NCBI GenBank assembly: GCA_016185425.1
Contig: JACPNQ010000028.1
Span: forward strand, 310,001 to 374,000
Length of the DNA stretch: 64,000 bases
Direction: 5' to 3'
Origin: Acidobacteriota bacterium
GTDB lineage: Bacteria > Acidobacteriota > Terriglobia > Bryobacterales > Bryobacteraceae
Position 1 is the stretch's first letter. Every line of letters starts with the position of its first letter. Below are positions 1 through 8,349 of this stretch, in pieces. The notes beneath the pieces are model-generated. The model was not told the DNA's origin. It searched no databases and saw nothing but the letters and a program-made list of their open reading frames with translations. Made by a program: the position numbers and the translations under genes.

Positions 1-2685
1 AAGTCCGCCAAAGCTTTTGTCGTCGGCGGGAATAGAGCCCGCATCGGCGGGCGGAGGCGGAGTGGGTGTGCCGAGGATGCGGCGGAGAACCCAGTCTCCG
101 CGTTTGACCGGGCTGGTGCGGAGCGGGGCCGACGTAGCGGTGAGCATCGCGCCCATGCGGAGAAGGCCGCCGCGCTGGAAGCTGTTTGCCGCGTCGATCT
201 TCTGAGTGTCGCCTTTGATCTCCTGTTTCACGCCGTAGTGCTTGGCGAGGAGGGGATTGGCGAAGGTGTAATCGGCGTCGAGGATTTCGTGGACGGGGCG
301 ATCATTGCGGACGATGTATTCGAAGAAGGAGATGGCCTCGTCGTACATGGCCGATTTCAGGTCGTCGGTAAACTCGGCGAAGCGGCTCGTATCGGCGCCG
401 GTGTATTGGTCGAAGCGGTAGAAGCCGAACCACTGGCCGAAGAACTCCGTCGCCAGGCGGCGGGCTTTCGGGTCGGATAACATACGCCTGGTCTGGCGCG
501 CAACTTGTTGCGGGTCGCTAAGCTCGCCCTTTTCCGCGGCGCGGCGGAGTTCGGCGTCGGGGATGGAAGCCCACAAGAAGAAGCTCAAACGATTGGCGAG
601 TTCCCACTGCGTCAAGGGGCTGCGAGCAGCGGACTGCGTCGGCTGTTCAAGGCGATAAAGGAATGCCGGTGCGACGAGGATGCGTGCGATCAGGGCGCGA
701 ATGGCGTCAGCGTGGGTAAGTTTGGCCGTTTCACGGGACTGCGTGTAGAAGCGGCGCAGGCGATCCTTTTCCTGCGGAGTCAGCGGGCGGCGCCATGCGT
801 GTGAGGCGAGCTGCAAGCAATCCTCAATGTGGCCGGGTTGTGCGGCAAGCATCGCCTTGTCGATGGCCTCGTTTTCGGCTTTCAACACGTCGATGCGCGC
901 CTGGCGATCCTTCTTCTGTTCGAGAAACTTGATGTAGATTTCGTGGTACTCGAACGAGCCCAGGAGGTCGTTCCACGCGGTGTTCAACTCGGCGCGCGTC
1001 TTGTCGTCGAGGATCTTTTCCATCAGGAAGTTGTCGTTGCGGAAATACTTCAACTGGGTGTGAAAATCGTTGCGCTCTGGCTTGCCGTAGGTGTTGTCGA
1101 AGTCGGAGGGAATGGGGTCGCGGTCGGCGGGGTTGGCTTCGGACTGCGAATTCTGCGGGAGGACCGCGGCGAAGTGAAGGACGTTGTCGCGCCAGGCGAC
1201 GTAGCCGGGGGCTTGGGGATCGGCGAGCAGGGCCCAGGCGGGGCGGCCCTTGGAGACGTCGGCTTGATCGGAGAGGGTGCAACGGATGACCGCGTCACCG
1301 GTGCCCTGATTCAGAAGCTGCGCATCTATGCTGAATTGAACGCCTGCCACGCCCGGAGGGAATACAACCTTAAGCGGTACCACAGCGTTACCGGGCAGCG
1401 TGAATCCGGTGCCGCCGGTCGTGAGTGTGAGCTGCTTGCGCGACTCTTCGTCGATCGCTTGAAAGAGCGGCACTTCATCGCCGGCGCTGCGGTCGGCCTT
1501 GCGGAAGCGCACCTTGGCGTTCTGCAGCAGCACCACGGGCTTGTCCGCGGAGCGGGGGTTCAGGGAGAGCGTGGTGAGGTAAACGGTGGCTTCCTTGATG
1601 ACCCGCCGGGAGAAGAAGGGATAACGGAAGGAGTGGGAAGTTTCGCCTTTCAGCGTCTCTTCGCTGACGACGAGGTTGCGTTCGTCACCGGCTCCGCCCG
1701 CGGCCAGCGCACCGGCGGCGAAGAGGACGCGCGGCCAGTTGACGATGGTCTTTTGAATCTCCTCGCAGGCGGCGCGGACCTTTGCCTCTTCAGTCTTGGG
1801 GCCGGGTAGGGCATGCCACCGTGCGAGGGCTTCGCTGGTGGGGTAAGAGGGATTGGGCTCGTGCAGCACCTTCCAGATATGGTTCACGAAGCGGGGCGAG
1901 AGGCCTTCATGCGCGCCGATGGATTCGAGCGTGACATTGGGTTGGCCGAGCGCATGGCGATGTTGGAACCGCCACGCCGTGTAGAACGCTTTGGAGTATT
2001 TCTCGAGGTTATAGGGCAGAGCGCCTTCCGCGCCGGTGGCTCGAAAGCCATGGGTGGTGTAGATCTTCGTGATGCGGTTCAACGCGGAGAGCTCGAAGCC
2101 GGTTTTGCCGGGGTCGGCGAAAAAGGTGAGCGGGCCGGTGCCGATGGCGGCGTGGTTGGCGATGAACTTGGCGGTGTGGAGATAGCGCTCGAGATTGGCG
2201 TCGCCGAGGAATTGCACATCGCCGAAGTTGGTGAAGCCTTCACCGCCGACTGAATCGGGGACGAAGTCGCGGTCGAATAGGAAATCGAGGCCGGTGAGGT
2301 CCTTAATGGCGTAGGTGTATTCGCCGCTGGTAAGGCGGCGGACTGTCACGCGACCGGGATCGCCGGCGTGTTTGGCCGTGTAGTCCTTCAGGCTGGCGCG
2401 GATCCAGGAGACGACGCGCGTGCGTTCGGCGTCAGTCGGCTGCGGCATAGGCGCCGGCGGCATGCGCTTCTGTTCGAGCGCGGCAGCCACCTTTTCCCAG
2501 TGCTGGAAGCCATCACCGACTGAGGATTGTGCGGTCAGGTTTTCAAGGCTCAATCCGGCGGCGGCGGTCTTGCCGTGGCATTGGAAGCAATATTGGCGAA
2601 GAACGGGCGTCGGGGCCTCGGCCGCGACGAGTGCTGCGGACAGGCAGAGGAAGGACGCGAGCAAGACGTGGCGCGAGGCTGGCAT
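1..2685 (-). CDS. DUF1587/DUF1595/DUF1592/DUF1588 haem-type secreted protein (3' end outside window)
   Basis: Partial gene; it begins at an ATG at 2685 and stays open to the left edge, giving 895 visible residues. Residues 1-24 look like a signal peptide. A CFQCH haem-type motif follows at residues 33-37. The DUF1587-like segment has VTVRRLTSGEYTYAIKDLTG. DUF1595-like RRPLTPQEKDRLRRFY is near residue 630, DUF1592-like ELANRLSFFLW near 700, and DUF1588-like RGGLLRMGAMLTATSAPLR near 840. The DUF1585 end expected in this family would lie beyond base 1. Proteins of this build are abundant in Planctomycetes and Acidobacteria and are thought to be periplasmic; their reaction is unknown. It is divergent from the dihaem cytochrome at 2865, with 179 bp between them, so a shared periplasmic redox role is possible but only inferred. 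Confidence 0.88.
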   Translation of the reverse strand, partial: MPASRHVLLASFLCLSAALVAAEAPTPVLRQYCFQCHGKTAAAGLSLENLTAQSSVGDGFQHWEKVAAALEQKRMPPAPMPQPTDAERTRVVSWIRASLKDYTAKHAGDPGRVTVRRLTSGEYTYAIKDLTGLDFLFDRDFVPDSVGGEGFTNFGDVQFLGDANLERYLHTAKFIANHAAIGTGPLTFFADPGKTGFELSALNRITKIYTTHGFRATGAEGALPYNLEKYSKAFYTAWRFQHRHALGQPNVTLESIGAHEGLSPRFVNHIWKVLHEPNPSYPTSEALARWHALPGPKTEEAKVRAACEEIQKTIVNWPRVLFAAGALAAGGAGDERNLVVSEETLKGETSHSFRYPFFSRRVIKEATVYLTTLSLNPRSADKPVVLLQNAKVRFRKADRSAGDEVPLFQAIDEESRKQLTLTTGGTGFTLPGNAVVPLKVVFPPGVAGVQFSIDAQLLNQGTGDAVIRCTLSDQADVSKGRPAWALLADPQAPGYVAWRDNVLHFAAVLPQNSQSEANPADRDPIPSDFDNTYGKPERNDFHTQLKYFRNDNFLMEKILDDKTRAELNTAWNDLLGSFEYHEIYIKFLEQKKDRQARIDVLKAENEAIDKAMLAAQPGHIEDCLQLASHAWRRPLTPQEKDRLRRFYTQSRETAKLTHADAIRALIARILVAPAFLYRLEQPTQSAARSPLTQWELANRLSFFLWASIPDAELRRAAEKGELSDPQQVARQTRRMLSDPKARRLATEFFGQWFGFYRFDQYTGADTSRFAEFTDDLKSAMYDEAISFFEYIVRNDRPVHEILDADYTFANPLLAKHYGVKQEIKGDTQKIDAANSFQRGGLLRMGAMLTATSAPLRTSPVKRGDWVLRRILGTPTPPPPADAGSIPADDKSFGGL

Positions 2686-2864
2686 GGGAAAACACAGAGA
2701 TGGCTAAGCGGTTTGGTCCCCGCTGCGCCCTGATTCTATCACTGGCGTACCCGGCTTCGGTGTGGTTACAAGCCGCTGGTTCTAGAAACGTTTGCGGGCC
2801 TGCGGTCACCATTCTGATATTCGGGGCTTTTCACCGGCGAATATTTGCACTATTGTTGCCCTAT

Positions 2865-4757
2865 ATGCGTTTACGTAGATACATAGTTATCTTTCTCTCC
2901 ATGGCCTTGGTGAGTTTGGCGCAACCGGCCGACACCTATGAATATGGTGGGCAGAACCTGACGCCTTTGGAGCGGGAGGGGCGGAACACCTGGTATTTTT
3001 GGACGGGCGGGGGCGAGAAATTCTGGCGTTACACCGCGGGGATTACGAAAGGCGTCACGGATCTGCTGCAGTACGTGGACTCGCGCCGGCGGCCGGAGCG
3101 GTTCCGGACGATGGGCGTATTGAACGACCCGGACTGTACGGCGGCCACGCAACCGGATGAGTATGGGCTTTGGATGGACGTCTGCAAGCCGGTGAATATC
3201 CCGGGGATTCCGAGCGAGTCGTCGGGTGTGGTCGGTTTGCGGAAGTTCAAGAATCCGAAGTTCGACAAGTTCAGTTGGGACGTGAAGAAGTACCTGGCCG
3301 ATCCGGCGAGCGTTGAGCCGCCCTATTTGATCGGCATGACGTGCGGATTCTGCCATATCGGATTCAATCCGCTCTATCCGCCGGTAGATCCGGAGAAGCC
3401 GCATTGGTACAACTTTTCGTCGGCGATCGGGAATCAGTACTTCAAAGAGGGCACGCTGTTCAGCCTGAAGCTGACGCCGCAGGATTTTCGGTGGCATGTC
3501 GCGACCCGGCAGCCGGCGGGCACGTCGGACACGTCGCGGTTTGCGACCGATCATATCTTCAATCCGAACGCGATCAACTCGATTGTCTATCTGGCGGATC
3601 GGCCGTGGCACACGGAAACGATGGCGGATGGTTCGAAGCGCGAGGTGCACCACATTTTGAAGGACGGAGCGGACTCGATCGGGACGGCCGGGGCGTCGTT
3701 GCGGGTATACGTGAATATCGGCATGTGCTCCGATTACTGGACGACCTTGCACGACCCGATCGGCGGCGTGAAGATGCGCCAGAAGCCGTTCCAGGTTGCG
3801 CTGGCGCGAAAAGATTGCGCCGACTGGCGGGCGACGGAGGCGCGGATGGAGGGTGCGGAGGCGTTTCTGAAAACGATCAAGCCGGCGCGCTTGCAGGACA
3901 CGCCGGACGGGGCGTCGTTGCTATCGAAGGACGCGGCGTTGCTGCGCCGCGGCGCGCTGGCATTCGCCGAGAGCTGCGCGCGCTGTCATTCGAGTAAGCA
4001 GCCGCCGGCAGAGACTGAGAAGGCCGCGGAGTGGTATCGGAATGCGGTGCTGCAGCCGGATTTTCTGGATGGCAATTTCCTTTCGAACGACCGCCGCTAC
4101 TCGGTGGCCGAGATCGGAACGAATATCGGAAGGGCGCTGGCATCGAATGCGATCCAGGGGCACGTTTGGGAGGAGTTCTCCTCGAAGACGTACAAGGAGC
4201 AGCCACCGGCGGCCGAGCTGAAGGGACTATACAATCCGATCCGCCCGAACAAGCCGATCGACTTCAAACCGCCCGGCGGCGGACGAGGGTATTACCGGGT
4301 GCCGACACTGGCCGGTGTGTGGGCGACGGCGCCGTACTTTCACAACAACGCGCTTGGTTTGTTCAACGCGGATCCGGCGATTTCCGGGCGGATCGCCGCG
4401 TTTAACGATGCGATGGAGAAACTTTTGTGGCCTGAGAAGCGGCTGGCGGCGCAGTCGGTGTGGACGACAACCGAGGACAGCGCGATTCCGCTTGAGAGCG
4501 GGTACAAGCTGAAAGTGAAGAAGGGCACGCCGGTCCATTTGTTCGCTAACATCAATGCGCCCGACTTGCAGTTACTACGGAACGACAACTTTTTCACGCG
4601 CATCATCGGATTCTTCGTGGGGCGCGGCGCATTGAACAATGTGCTCTTGCGGAAGAATCTGTCACCGGACTTTGTGGTTGACCGCGGCCATACGTACGGA
4701 CGGACGCTGAGCGATGAGGATAAGCGCGCGCTGATCGAGTACATTCGCACGTTCTGA
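2865..4757 (+). CDS. Dihaem cytochrome c family protein
   Basis: A 630-residue protein. The reading frame is open further upstream, but the ATG at 2865 is chosen because it begins a clear signal peptide (RLRRYIVIFLSMALVSLAQ) and upstream codons overlap the divergent gene. Two CxxCH haem-binding motifs are visible: CGFCH at residues 160-164 and CARCH at 371-375. The C-terminal half (YYRVPTLAGVWATAPYFHNN, then LSDEDKRALIEYIRTF) is the pattern of a cytochrome c domain near its axial-ligand end. Likely an exported electron carrier or dihaem oxidoreductase; the substrate cannot be told. It is followed after 20 bp by the flavoprotein gene and may be cotranscribed with it. Confidence 0.85.
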   Translation: MRLRRYIVIFLSMALVSLAQPADTYEYGGQNLTPLEREGRNTWYFWTGGGEKFWRYTAGITKGVTDLLQYVDSRRRPERFRTMGVLNDPDCTAATQPDEYGLWMDVCKPVNIPGIPSESSGVVGLRKFKNPKFDKFSWDVKKYLADPASVEPPYLIGMTCGFCHIGFNPLYPPVDPEKPHWYNFSSAIGNQYFKEGTLFSLKLTPQDFRWHVATRQPAGTSDTSRFATDHIFNPNAINSIVYLADRPWHTETMADGSKREVHHILKDGADSIGTAGASLRVYVNIGMCSDYWTTLHDPIGGVKMRQKPFQVALARKDCADWRATEARMEGAEAFLKTIKPARLQDTPDGASLLSKDAALLRRGALAFAESCARCHSSKQPPAETEKAAEWYRNAVLQPDFLDGNFLSNDRRYSVAEIGTNIGRALASNAIQGHVWEEFSSKTYKEQPPAAELKGLYNPIRPNKPIDFKPPGGGRGYYRVPTLAGVWATAPYFHNNALGLFNADPAISGRIAAFNDAMEKLLWPEKRLAAQSVWTTTEDSAIPLESGYKLKVKKGTPVHLFANINAPDLQLLRNDNFFTRIIGFFVGRGALNNVLLRKNLSPDFVVDRGHTYGRTLSDEDKRALIEYIRTF

Positions 4758-4777
4758 AGCCAGGAGGAGGGATCGCC

Positions 4778-6124
4778 ATGGCCGATATGCTGTTTCAACC
4801 GCTGCAGTTTCGGAATTTGAAGATCAAAAACCGGCTGATTCGCTCAAACGTTTCGGGACGGTTCGACAACTACGACGGGTCGGGGAATCCTGCTCGGATC
4901 AATTGGGAGACGCGCTTCGCGCGAGGTGGCGTGGGCGCGATTATTTCGTCGTTCGTGCCGGTGCATGGACGCGGCCGGATTCTGCCGAATTACGCGATGA
5001 TGGACGCCGACGACAAGATACCGTTCTGGCGCGAGGTCGGGAAGCGTGTGCACGAACACGATTGCCGGTTCCTGATGCAGTTGAGCCACGGCGGGCGGCA
5101 ACGGGATATTGCGGGGGTTGAGTACCCGGATAGCTGGAGCTCGACATCGAAGCCGGATCCGTTGCATGGGTTCGAAGCGAAGGCGATGACGCCGCAGCAG
5201 ATTTCCGAAGTGGTGCGGCAGTTCGGACAGGCCGCGGAACGGGCGCAGCGAGCGGGGCTGGACGGAGTGGAACTGCACGGGGCGAATGGGTACCTGATCA
5301 CGCAGTTCTTGAGCTCGGGAATCAACGACCGGACGGACGACTATGGAGGGCCGCTCGAAAACAGGGCGCGATTCGTGCTGGAGATTGTGCGGTCGATCCG
5401 GCAGCGTTGCGGGCGCGATTTTCATTTGCAGATGAAGATCAGCGCGACGGAGAACAACAACGCGATGTCGATCGGCGAACCGCGCGGCAACACGATTCAG
5501 GACTCGGTGCAAGTATGCAAGATGCTGGAGGCGGAGGGTGTGGATGCGATTCATGTTTCCGGTGGCAGCTTCTTTCCGCATCCGCGCAATCCGGCGGGCG
5601 ATTTGCCGGTGGAGGATTTCATCCGCGTGTACGACTCGATGATTTCGAGCGGGAAGCATACGCTGCGGAACTTCTTGCTGCTGAAGAACGATCTGACCGG
5701 CAAGCTGTTTCACGATCGATGGGTGAAGGAGCGGGGAGATGTGATTGAGGGGCTGAATCTGCCGGATGCGGCGGCGATTAAGAAGGCCGTCGGCATTCCG
5801 GTGATTTGCACGGGCGGGTTTCAAACCGCGTCCGTCATTCGGCAGGCGATCGAGAATGGGCAGTGCGACGCAGTGAGCATGGCGCGGACATTGATTGCGA
5901 ATCCGGAGCTGCCGAAGATGTTCGAGCAGGGGATGGACCGGCCGCCGGTGCCGTGCACGTACTGCAACAAATGCCTTGTGAACGTGGTGGAGAATCCGCT
6001 GGGGTGTTACGATCAGACGCGTTTCACTACGCGAGAGGCGATGATCAAGGATATTCTGTCGGTATTCGACCCACCGCCATTTCCGGCGGTGCTCACGGCC
6101 TCGACGGATTCAGGACGGGATTAG
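4778..6124 (+). CDS. NADH:flavin oxidoreductase, Old Yellow Enzyme family
   Basis: A 448-residue TIM-barrel flavoprotein. It begins with the family pattern LFQPLQFRNLKIKNRLIRS, and carries ELHGANGYLITQFLS (substrate/flavin pocket) and NDRTDDYGGPLENRARF, both typical of FMN-dependent OYE/2,4-dienoyl-CoA reductase-type barrels. Near the C-terminus are four cysteines, C393, C396, C399 and C410. The spacing Cx2Cx2Cx10C differs slightly from the Cx2Cx3Cx11C iron-sulfur site of dienoyl-CoA reductase, so a cluster is possible but unproven. The second Rossmann domain of those enzymes is absent. A strong ribosome site (aggagg) precedes the ATG. Expected reaction: NAD(P)H-dependent reduction of an activated C=C bond; substrate unknown. 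Confidence 0.88.
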   Translation: MADMLFQPLQFRNLKIKNRLIRSNVSGRFDNYDGSGNPARINWETRFARGGVGAIISSFVPVHGRGRILPNYAMMDADDKIPFWREVGKRVHEHDCRFLMQLSHGGRQRDIAGVEYPDSWSSTSKPDPLHGFEAKAMTPQQISEVVRQFGQAAERAQRAGLDGVELHGANGYLITQFLSSGINDRTDDYGGPLENRARFVLEIVRSIRQRCGRDFHLQMKISATENNNAMSIGEPRGNTIQDSVQVCKMLEAEGVDAIHVSGGSFFPHPRNPAGDLPVEDFIRVYDSMISSGKHTLRNFLLLKNDLTGKLFHDRWVKERGDVIEGLNLPDAAAIKKAVGIPVICTGGFQTASVIRQAIENGQCDAVSMARTLIANPELPKMFEQGMDRPPVPCTYCNKCLVNVVENPLGCYDQTRFTTREAMIKDILSVFDPPPFPAVLTASTDSGRD

Positions 6125-6128
6125 ATTC

Positions 6129-6563
6129 ATGTGGCGGAATTGGGCATTGTGCGTCTTGTTAGTGGTAACCGGATGCGGGAAGGCGGAGGATCGGATGCCT
6201 TCGTTCAAGACGAAGTTTGCCAAGGCGGCGGTGGATAGCGATTTCGGCGACTTCATCGAGGAGCACGCCGGCGAGAAAGTGAAACTCGACTTGCAGTGGG
6301 AGCGCGGAGCGTTCGACGGCGCGTCGGAGAAGGACTTTCAGTTCTTCGTGCTGTTCGAGAGTTGCGGGGAGGCGCTGGAGAAGGGTGAGAAGCCGACCAT
6401 TTACAACTGCAGCGGGACGGAGTACAACGTGCCGAAGGTGGAAGGGAAGGCGCTGATTACGGAAGATGGCGGCGTATTCCGGTTGCGCGGCGTCTTTGAA
6501 CCGAGCGAGAGGACGGGGCCGCTGCAAGGGCTGTTCGCGGTTGAGCTGGCGCCGGCGACTTAG
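6129..6563 (+). CDS. Small putative lipoprotein
   Basis: A 144-residue protein beginning with a short signal peptide and lipobox-like LVVTGC, with C16 as the probable lipidated residue. The remainder is charged and has beta-type periodicity; two further cysteines (ESCGEA, YNCSG) could form a disulfide. It starts 5 bp after the flavoprotein stop, so it is probably the last gene of that operon. No family is recognised. Its TAG stop abuts the stop of the convergent gene at 6564 with no bases between. Confidence 0.7.
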   Translation: MWRNWALCVLLVVTGCGKAEDRMPSFKTKFAKAAVDSDFGDFIEEHAGEKVKLDLQWERGAFDGASEKDFQFFVLFESCGEALEKGEKPTIYNCSGTEYNVPKVEGKALITEDGGVFRLRGVFEPSERTGPLQGLFAVELAPAT

Positions 6564-7106
6564 TTAGGCGGCCCAATCCCAATCCGCGGCGTGCGTGTCG
6601 GTGAGAGAGAAGGCGCAGTTGCCGGGATCGATGCCTTCGAAGCGGACGCGGCCTTTGTTATCGAGCGTACCGGTTTGAATGGCACCGTCGGGGAGCATGC
6701 AAGTGAACCCGCGGCCGATGACCGGTTTGCCGTTTTCATCGACGACTTCCATTTCAACCCAGGTCTTAACGACCTTCGCCTTCTTGAGTTGTTCGGCGAC
6801 GGGTTCGGGAGTGGGCAGGCGGAGGACCGGGATGGTCAAGTTCTCACGGAACAGAACCCACTGGCCGGACTGCACGGCGCGCAGCATCCGGGCGCCTTTG
6901 ACCGCGCCGCGATTGGTTCCGCCGTCGATGGCATGGGCGAGCTCCGCCAGTTGGTTCACGTCGCCCGGGTTCATCAGCGCGCGTTCGATGACGCGGGCAG
7001 CGAACTGCGCGGGCAGAGGGGATAGGCCGGCGTGCACATCGGCGCTTCGCATAGCGATATAGCGGGCGCCGGCGGCCCGCAGCTTGTAAGTGCGGTGAAA
7101 AGGCAT
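6564..7106 (-). CDS. Type VI secretion-associated Ig-like (beta-sandwich) domain protein
   Basis: A 180-residue protein. Residues 1-110 hold a mostly helical segment with no recognised family. From about residue 122 it carries a pattern WVEMEVVDENGKPVIG, then LPDGAIQTGTLDNKGRVRFEG and a final PGNCAFSLTD. This kind of beta-sandwich decoration is seen on proteins encoded near VgrG/T6SS loci, where it follows a W-E/I-E-x-x-V-D-x-x-G-x-P pattern. The same pattern occurs twice in the broken gene at 15470-16287. The gene is divergent from the LysM gene at 7201, which carries a comparable segment, so they may act together. No VgrG, Hcp or sheath gene is visible here, so a true T6SS link is inference. 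Confidence 0.6.
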   Translation of the reverse strand: MPFHRTYKLRAAGARYIAMRSADVHAGLSPLPAQFAARVIERALMNPGDVNQLAELAHAIDGGTNRGAVKGARMLRAVQSGQWVLFRENLTIPVLRLPTPEPVAEQLKKAKVVKTWVEMEVVDENGKPVIGRGFTCMLPDGAIQTGTLDNKGRVRFEGIDPGNCAFSLTDTHAADWDWAA

Positions 7107-7200
7107 CTCGTACTGATATGCGATTCAGGGCCGCAAACGGGGCCAGAATAAATGCGAAATAATGCGACCCTATTGCTCATCGATTTCCGCGAATGGCAGT

Positions 7201-7851
7201 GTGAGCACATCGGCGCAACATGTCGTACGGCAGGGCGAGTGCCTGGTGAAGATTGCGAGCCAGTACGGATTCCAGGATTACCGGGCGGTATACGGTCATG
7301 CGGCTAACGGCGAGTTCCGAAGGAAGCGTCCGAACCCGAACGTGATCTATCCGGGCGATGTGATTGTCATTCCGCCGAAGCAGGTGAAGGAAGTGGTGGC
7401 GGCGACGGGCAAAGTGCACCGGTTCGTCATGCCGGGACCGAAGAAGGTGCTGCGGTTGCGGTTGCGCGATGCGCATGGGGAGGCGATTGCGAATGAGGCG
7501 GCCGCAGTCACGGTGGATGGGGAGAAGCAATCGAAGAAGACCGATGGCGATGGGCTGTTGATTGTCGAAACGCCGATCGGGGCGCGCGCGGCGGTCATCG
7601 AGATACGCGGACGAAAGCTACCGGTGGACTTGAGTCATTTGAATCCGGTGTCGGACGTGCCGGACGACGGTGTGTCGGGCGTGCAGCACCGGCTGCGCAA
7701 TTTGGGTTATTACAGCGGTCCGGAGACAGAGACGTTTACGCGACAGACGCGATTGGCGCTGTGGCTCTTTCAGTTCGATCACGATTTGAAAACAGACGGA
7801 AGGCCGACGGCCGAGACGATACAACGGCTGGTGGCCGAGCATGGGTGCTAG
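7201..7851 (+). CDS. LysM plus peptidoglycan-binding domain protein
   Basis: About 216 residues, read from a GTG at 7201; an in-frame ATG at 7162 is an alternative but neither has a strong ribosome site. Residues 5-55 form a LysM module (HVVRQGECLVKIASQYGF, ending NVIYPGDVIVIPP). A central Ig-like stretch follows (VLRLRLRDAHGEAIANEAA). The C-terminus is a peptidoglycan-binding module (GVQHRLRNLGYYSG, then TRLALWLFQFDHDLKTDG). The order LysM, Ig-like, peptidoglycan-binding is common in proteins encoded beside VgrG/T6SS components. There is no obvious signal peptide, which fits export by an injection machine or a cytoplasmic baseplate role. First gene of a coupled cassette running to 12502. Confidence 0.78.
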   Translation: MSTSAQHVVRQGECLVKIASQYGFQDYRAVYGHAANGEFRRKRPNPNVIYPGDVIVIPPKQVKEVVAATGKVHRFVMPGPKKVLRLRLRDAHGEAIANEAAAVTVDGEKQSKKTDGDGLLIVETPIGARAAVIEIRGRKLPVDLSHLNPVSDVPDDGVSGVQHRLRNLGYYSGPETETFTRQTRLALWLFQFDHDLKTDGRPTAETIQRLVAEHGC

Positions 7852-7854
7852 GCG

Positions 7855-8349
7855 ATGAAACCCTATTCAGTGGCGTTGTTCAACAAGGGCGAGGAGGACG
7901 TGAACACGATCGTACTGCCGGGGACGGAGATCATCATTCCGCTCGAAGAGGATGTAGATTGCGATCCGTTTCAGGATGATGAGATCCGGCTGATGGATCT
8001 GTGTGGGGAAGGGTATGAGCGAATCGTGAAGTCGAGCGATCCGGAGGCCGTGCCGAATCACGACGAGCGGCTGATTTACTACCACTTTACGGACGTGCCG
8101 GCGGGGCTATACCGGCTGTCGGTGCGAATCGGCGGGCACTGGGTGGACCTGGCGAGCGATTTGATCGTAACGCCAAAGGGTGCGTTCCTCGGGAAAGACA
8201 AACTGGGAAAGTCGGCGCCGCAGGTGCAGTTCGACTCGCGGCCGGTGCCAGAAGAGCCCGTGTTGCCGAAGGGCAGGCCGGCTTCACCGCGGCTGTTGCC
8301 GAAGCACATGGATCAGAATCCGAATCGTTGGGATTGGGGGAGCCGCTGA
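7855..8349 (+). CDS. Unknown small protein of the wall-hydrolase cassette
   Basis: A 164-residue protein, no signal peptide, no cysteine-rich or membrane segment. It is rich in acidic residues in the first half (IPLEEDVDCDPFQDDEIRL) and has a beta-type middle (DVPAGLYRLSVRIGGHWVDL) that resembles a carboxypeptidase-regulatory or Ig-like sandwich. The last 35 residues are proline-rich and probably disordered. It starts 3 bp after the LysM gene stop, and its TGA overlaps the ATG of the peptidase gene (TGATG), so the three are translated together. Function unknown; the position suggests a chaperone, adaptor or immunity-like partner, but nothing in the sequence proves this. Confidence 0.7.
   Translation: MKPYSVALFNKGEEDVNTIVLPGTEIIIPLEEDVDCDPFQDDEIRLMDLCGEGYERIVKSSDPEAVPNHDERLIYYHFTDVPAGLYRLSVRIGGHWVDLASDLIVTPKGAFLGKDKLGKSAPQVQFDSRPVPEEPVLPKGRPASPRLLPKHMDQNPNRWDWGSR

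Noticed and set aside
829-1809. Long plus-strand open frame of 326 codons
   Set aside because: It lies fully inside the minus-strand DUF1592 gene, has no family pattern and no ribosome site; GC-rich genes often leave such open opposite frames.
4778-6124. Classical 4Fe-4S dienoyl-CoA reductase
   Set aside because: The Cys spacing differs and the second Rossmann domain is missing, so only the general OYE-family call is kept.
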